A program made the position numbers and the translations under genes. The notes beneath the pieces were generated by a model. That model was not told the DNA's origin. It did no database searches and saw only the letters and a program-made list of their open reading frames with translations. From NCBI GenBank assembly GCA_013359265.1, contig JABWCD010000002.1, positions 1-64,000 of the forward strand: 64,000 bases of DNA, in the 5' to 3' direction. This DNA comes from Candidatus Hydrogenedentota bacterium. Lineage in GTDB: Bacteria > Hydrogenedentota > Hydrogenedentia > Hydrogenedentales > SLHB01. Within the stretch, counting starts at the first letter, position 1. The number at the start of each line of letters is the position of its first letter. Positions 60,465 through 64,000 of the stretch are shown here, in pieces.

Positions 60465-62006
60465 CTAGTCATCGTTGATGCCGGAATCCTTGGAATGACT
60501 TGGTCCGGCATGCGGCGTCCCGGAATAGGGGAAAATCTGGTTGAAGACTTGGTCATTCGCGGCGACGTTGTCACCCATGATTGTGACTACCGAGTAAACC
60601 GGACCACTCGCCACGAGAGACAGCGCGATATCCACGACGTCGTCCCCCGGACGGCGTCCATTGGGCCAGCCGCTGGATTTCGTTTGTGCGCCGCTGTCCA
60701 GGATCGTATCGCCACCGAAGAATCCCAGGCGGTTGAAGCCGATCTGTCCCGGAAGAGGCACCGCTGCAGTAGTTGTATCGACACGCAGCACGTCGGGTAT
60801 GAACACGTCCGCGAGATCGGTGCGGCCGGAGGTGACGAGACTCGTACCGAACACGGTGTTGAAGAGCGATGCAATCTCGGGGCTGAGCGCGTAATCGATG
60901 AACTTGTTCGCATCCGTCACAGGTTGCGTGCGGCTGTATTTGTCCTTGTTCCGGAGCGCGATGAACAGCTCATTGAACAGCGGGTTGCCCATGCGATTGA
61001 CCTGAATGTACGGCCCCGATGTTTTCGGATCGCCGTCCACGCGGCGAATGGTTTTGCGCGGGCGGCCGACCGTGGCGTACACGCCGACGCCGTTCGCCGT
61101 GCCGTTTGCCGGTAGCGCGTTCGCCAAATCCGCGAACGGTGCGGTGTATTCGAATGAAGGGAGCGAATCAACCGGAATCTGAATCGCGAACGCGAGCACG
61201 TTATAGCCCTTCATTCCGTCCACGCCGCCGCCATCTTGTCCAAGACCATCGGCCAGGTTACCGTTGTTGTCAATGATGCGCGAATCCAGGAGATCGAAAA
61301 ACCCGGGGATATCGCTGTAAAACCCGTCCTCGCGCTGGCCGGCGAACACTGCGACCCCAGATGGCAGGGCGTAAAGCGTCTGCTGTGTGTATTTGTCCAA
61401 CGACCCAAAATCGACTGCGCCGGAAATCGCGCGGCCAGTCTGCGAGTCGTTGTAGAACGGCGTCGTGCGCAGCCCAACATTGGGCGGCGGCGTCAGGAGA
61501 TCACTGCCCAGAATCGTCTCGTTGCCGTTGCTGTTCACGCGTGTGACGGAGTACGTCTGCGTGAAATTGTGCCGCGCATCGTTGACGTCAAGTATTGGCC
61601 CGAACTCGGTCCCGAGGCCGTACGAAAGAATGGTGTCTTTGTTCTTCAACCGCGCTCCACCGTCGGGATTGCTGTTGGAGAATTTGAAATCGTAGCGGCG
61701 CACCCCCTCGCCGGTCACGGGGTTGGCGATGTGAATACTGTACAGCGCGTCATCGGCGAAACGGTCGTAAATTGCTCCTGCGCCAGGTTCACAATACGGG
61801 TGGACATGCACAATGACGTTAAGCACCTTTACGCCAGCGTCGTCATATTTGGTACCGACGAAAGCGTAGACATCGGTGATGTTGGCGTCGGGGTCCTGTG
61901 AAACCAATGGAGCGTCGCTATGACTGGAGCCGTTGGCTGGCCCGGGGAAAAATGCCAAGGCGCCCAGAAGCACCGCCGCCGATAGATGCCGGGTAGTGTT
62001 ATTCAT
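60465..62006 (-). CDS. secreted DUF4331 protein
   Basis: 513 residues from ATG 62006 (AGGAGGGG 11 nt upstream) with a signal peptide (about 1-26, ending ANG). The N-terminal HSDAPLVSQDPDANITDVYAFVG is the mark of DUF4331 proteins. The body is a beta-rich fold with PYTAPFADLANAL-type and GSDLLTPPPNVGLRTTPFYND segments; later helices include PLFNELFIALRNKDKYSRTQP and DVVDIALSL. The C-terminus is low-complexity. Function of the family is unknown; many members are exported or cell-surface. It is divergent from the third Gfo/Idh gene. The 233 bp between its stop and nuoA hold only the nuo promoter candidate. Confidence 0.88.
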   Translation of the reverse strand: MNNTTRHLSAAVLLGALAFFPGPANGSSHSDAPLVSQDPDANITDVYAFVGTKYDDAGVKVLNVIVHVHPYCEPGAGAIYDRFADDALYSIHIANPVTGEGVRRYDFKFSNSNPDGGARLKNKDTILSYGLGTEFGPILDVNDARHNFTQTYSVTRVNSNGNETILGSDLLTPPPNVGLRTTPFYNDSQTGRAISGAVDFGSLDKYTQQTLYALPSGVAVFAGQREDGFYSDIPGFFDLLDSRIIDNNGNLADGLGQDGGGVDGMKGYNVLAFAIQIPVDSLPSFEYTAPFADLANALPANGTANGVGVYATVGRPRKTIRRVDGDPKTSGPYIQVNRMGNPLFNELFIALRNKDKYSRTQPVTDANKFIDYALSPEIASLFNTVFGTSLVTSGRTDLADVFIPDVLRVDTTTAAVPLPGQIGFNRLGFFGGDTILDSGAQTKSSGWPNGRRPGDDVVDIALSLVASGPVYSVVTIMGDNVAANDQVFNQIFPYSGTPHAGPSHSKDSGINDD

Positions 62007-62130
62007 CGGTTATGCACCCCTCCTGTGGTTTGAGTTCTTCCTGCCCGAACGTGCGCACCAAACCCGGCGATTGACCCGACTTCCAGCGGCGGGACGGACT
62101 GCCGCCCATGCACCAATGACTTGCAGCGTT

Positions 62131-62171
62131 GCTACGCTACCAGTCCGCTCCCCGCCCGTCAATAGCGTAGC
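62131..62171. promoter_or_regulatory. 9-bp inverted repeat in the divergent DUF4331 / Gfo-Idh region
   Basis: GCTACGCTA (62131-62139) and TAGCGTAGC (62163-62171) are perfect reverse complements separated by 23 bp, about 30 bp upstream of a TATAAT box (62203-62208) that precedes the Gfo/Idh ATG by 28 nt. No good -35 box is seen. A shared operator for the two divergent genes is possible. Confidence 0.45.
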
Positions 62172-62235
62172 GCGTTTATGTGTTCTCGCGCGGGTGTAGG
62201 TGTATAATAGGCACACGAAGTCGGGGGGCTTCATT

Positions 62236-63579
62236 ATGGGGGCGAATACCACTCTGTCTCGACGGGGGTTCCTGAAGGCCGGCGTTGTAGCCGGATCGAT
62301 CGCGGCGGGATTCCCAACCATTATTCCGGCGTCCGCCATTGGGCGGGGCGGGCGCGCGGCCCCAAGCGAACGCGTCGTCATCGGGTGTATCGGCGTGGGC
62401 GATCGCGGCGCCTACCTGATGGGGTCCGCGCTGCGGCAGCCGGACGTGCAGGTTCGTGCCGTCGCCGACGTCAAACGTGACCGGCGCGAAGCGGCCAAAG
62501 CGGCCATCGACAAGTATTACGGGAACAGCGCCTGCGACGCCTACAACGAATTCGAGGCCGTCACCGGACGCGACGACATCGACGCGTGCATCGTCGCATC
62601 GTGCGATCACTGGCACGTGCTGCACGCCGTGGCCGCGGTACGCGCGGGAAAAGATGTGTACGTCGAGAAACCGCTGGGCGTCAGTCTCGAACAGGATCAG
62701 ACGCTCCGCAAAGCGGTTCGCCGCCACAAACGCATTTTTCAATTTGGCACGCAACAACGATCGGACGATCGCTTCCGCCGCGCGTGCGAACTGGTGCTGA
62801 ACGGGCGCATCGGCACACTAAAGTCGATCAACGTCTGGTCGCCCGCAAGCGTGTCCGGCGGACCCACCGAGCAGGCGCCCGTGCCGCCGACGCTTGACTA
62901 CGACCGCTGGCTGGGCCCCGCGCCCGACGTTCCCTACACGACGGAACGCGAGACGAACAAGTGGTGGTGGTTTATTTCCGATTACGCAATCGGCTTTATC
63001 GCCGGTTGGGGAATCCATCCTATCGATATCGCGCTGTGGGGCGCCGGAAAACTCGCGCAATCTCCCGTGCGCATCAGCGGCAAAGGAACGTTCCCGGCCG
63101 AAGGCCTCTGCGACACCGCCACGTCCTGGGACATTACATGTGCCTACGAAAGCGGAATCGACATACGTTACCGCTCAGAGCCGGCGCCCGCCGAATGGAA
63201 GGAGCGCTACGGCCAAATCAGCGGACACGGCACGGCATTCGAAGGTACGGAAGGCTGGGTGCACGTGAATCGAAACGTCATTCGCACGTTTCCCGAAAAT
63301 CTTGTCGACTCCGTGATACAACCTAACGAAGTGCACCTGATCAAAAGCGATCACCACATGCGCAATTTCATAGACTCTGTAAAATCGCGCAAGGACCCCA
63401 TATCCCCGATCGAATCGGCGGTCCACGGCGACCTGCTATGCCAGGTCTGCGATGTCGCCATTCGTCTTGATCGGGAAGTGCGCTGGGACACAAAGAAGGA
63501 GCGGTTCATTGACGATGCGGAAGCCAATCATCGGTTGGAGCGCGAAATGCGCGGCCCGTGGAAACTGGCGCGCATGTAG
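62236..63579 (+). CDS. Tat-exported Gfo/Idh/MocA family oxidoreductase (paralogue 3)
   Basis: 447 residues from ATG 62236 (GGGGGG 7 nt upstream); the 12 extra codons in front are unlikely. Tat signal SRRGFLKAGVVAGSIAAGFPTI (about 8-29). Rossmann motif VVIGCIGVGDRGAYLMGSAL, VADVKRD, IVASCDHWHVLHAVAAVRAGKDVYVEKPLGVSLEQDQ (E-K-P signature), and the WDTKKERFIDDAEANHRLEREMRGPW tail shared with the other two copies. It overlaps a following secreted-protein gene by 65 bp. Likely NAD(P)-dependent sugar-type oxidoreductase exported with its cofactor; the substrate is unknown. Confidence 0.92.
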   Translation: MGANTTLSRRGFLKAGVVAGSIAAGFPTIIPASAIGRGGRAAPSERVVIGCIGVGDRGAYLMGSALRQPDVQVRAVADVKRDRREAAKAAIDKYYGNSACDAYNEFEAVTGRDDIDACIVASCDHWHVLHAVAAVRAGKDVYVEKPLGVSLEQDQTLRKAVRRHKRIFQFGTQQRSDDRFRRACELVLNGRIGTLKSINVWSPASVSGGPTEQAPVPPTLDYDRWLGPAPDVPYTTERETNKWWWFISDYAIGFIAGWGIHPIDIALWGAGKLAQSPVRISGKGTFPAEGLCDTATSWDITCAYESGIDIRYRSEPAPAEWKERYGQISGHGTAFEGTEGWVHVNRNVIRTFPENLVDSVIQPNEVHLIKSDHHMRNFIDSVKSRKDPISPIESAVHGDLLCQVCDVAIRLDREVRWDTKKERFIDDAEANHRLEREMRGPWKLARM

Positions 63580-64000
63580 CGCCATATCATCTCTGCTGTT
63601 AACGGCCTTCGCGGCATTCGCCGCCGAAGGAAATCCCCAATTCACGGGCCGGTACTATTCCGGCGATGGCGATATTGAGTACCTGCAACTGCTGGATATC
63701 TCGCGCCGGATGTTCGCGTGCGATCCGGAGTTTCAGAACCTGTCGATGCTCTATATGCCCACCTGGAACGGTCTCGTCGAAGGGCCCACCTGGGGCGCGT
63801 GGTGGATACAAAACAGCTACGGCACGACGTATTGCGCGCTACCCTTCCTCGAAGAGCCGTTCACGACGTTCCTGCAGAACTCGCAAGACCTCTGGTTCGA
63901 CCAGATGGGCGACGGCAAGCGCGTGGGATACAAGGATTGGGTCGCGCCCGACGGATGTCTATGCGACGCGGCGTCGCCGGGTTGGATCGTTTACAAACAA
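63515..64000 (+). CDS. secreted protein of unknown function, 3' end outside window
   Basis: Open frame from ATG 63515 to the window end, 162 codons, shifted relative to the Gfo/Idh gene and overlapping its last 65 bases. The start is tentative: no later ATG precedes the hydrophobic signal-like stretch SAISSLLLTAFAAFAAEG, so the ATG inside the upstream gene is the nearest. Mature start is near residue 42. The visible part reads NPQFTGRYYSGDGDIEYLQL, then many aromatic residues (PTWNGLVEGPTWGAWWIQNSYGTTYC). This suits a carbohydrate-active or (alpha/alpha) barrel-type secreted protein, but I cannot name the family. Codon use resembles its neighbours. Confidence 0.7.
   Translation, partial: MRKPIIGWSAKCAARGNWRACSAISSLLLTAFAAFAAEGNPQFTGRYYSGDGDIEYLQLLDISRRMFACDPEFQNLSMLYMPTWNGLVEGPTWGAWWIQNSYGTTYCALPFLEEPFTTFLQNSQDLWFDQMGDGKRVGYKDWVAPDGCLCDAASPGWIVYKQ

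Overview
The window is GC-rich bacterial DNA of the kind found in Candidatus Hydrogenedentes and related PVC or planctomycete-like lineages. The assignment rests on gene content: a PVC-type membrane-bound dehydrogenase fused to HEAT repeats and haem c, two hydrazine-synthase-alpha-like (HzsA-like) cytochromes, three Tat-exported Gfo/Idh/MocA oxidoreductases, ThuA, a DUF4331 protein, and a four-helix-bundle 'suffix' protein with the lineage's typical GTY-type repeat. No rRNA, tRNA, phage, IS element or CRISPR array was recognised.

Layout. 0-6.7 kb: a HEAT-repeat protein cut by the window edge, two secreted beta-sandwich proteins (one cupredoxin-like, with a clear terminator), the four-helix-bundle protein and the giant dehydrogenase/cytochrome. 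6.7-15.9 kb: a REP-like array, a GT39-type membrane glycosyltransferase, PRPP synthase, an aldehyde dehydrogenase-FMN reductase pair, a sigma-factor-like HTH protein, a membrane-anchored neutral ceramidase-like protein and small hypotheticals. 16-35 kb: an accessory catabolic and redox region with a GH27 alpha-galactosidase, a six-hairpin glycosidase, a parallel beta-helix protein, Gfo/Idh and ThuA proteins, a RidA-like protein and haem proteins. Short hexanucleotide and nonanucleotide arrays lie between many of these genes. 35-47 kb: a nitrate assimilation locus with fused NirBD, the NarK transporter, a fused nitrate reductase/FAD/BFD protein, an unusual SiR/NiR-like protein ending in rubredoxin, and a NarXL-like two-component system. 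The NirBD/NarK intergenic region carries an excellent sigma-54 promoter. 47-60 kb: a fused NfnAB-like flavoprotein and an 11-subunit complex I operon (nuoABCDHIJKLMN, no EFG). 60-64 kb: a DUF4331 protein, a third Gfo/Idh protein and the start of a secreted protein that runs off the window.

How it fits together. The metabolic core is an aerobic or facultative electron-transport chain (complex I without an NADH-input module, next to an iron-sulfur flavoprotein) combined with nitrate assimilation through NarK, Nas and NirBD. The accessory half looks built for extracellular glycan breakdown (exported glycosidases, Tat-exported sugar oxidoreductases, beta-helix) and periplasmic cytochrome chemistry. 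The features most worth a second look are the SiR/NiR-like-rubredoxin fusion, the sigma-54 control region, the repeat arrays that in two places sit in frame with real genes, and a pair of inverted stem-loops with a compensatory base-pair change that bracket the ceramidase-like gene.
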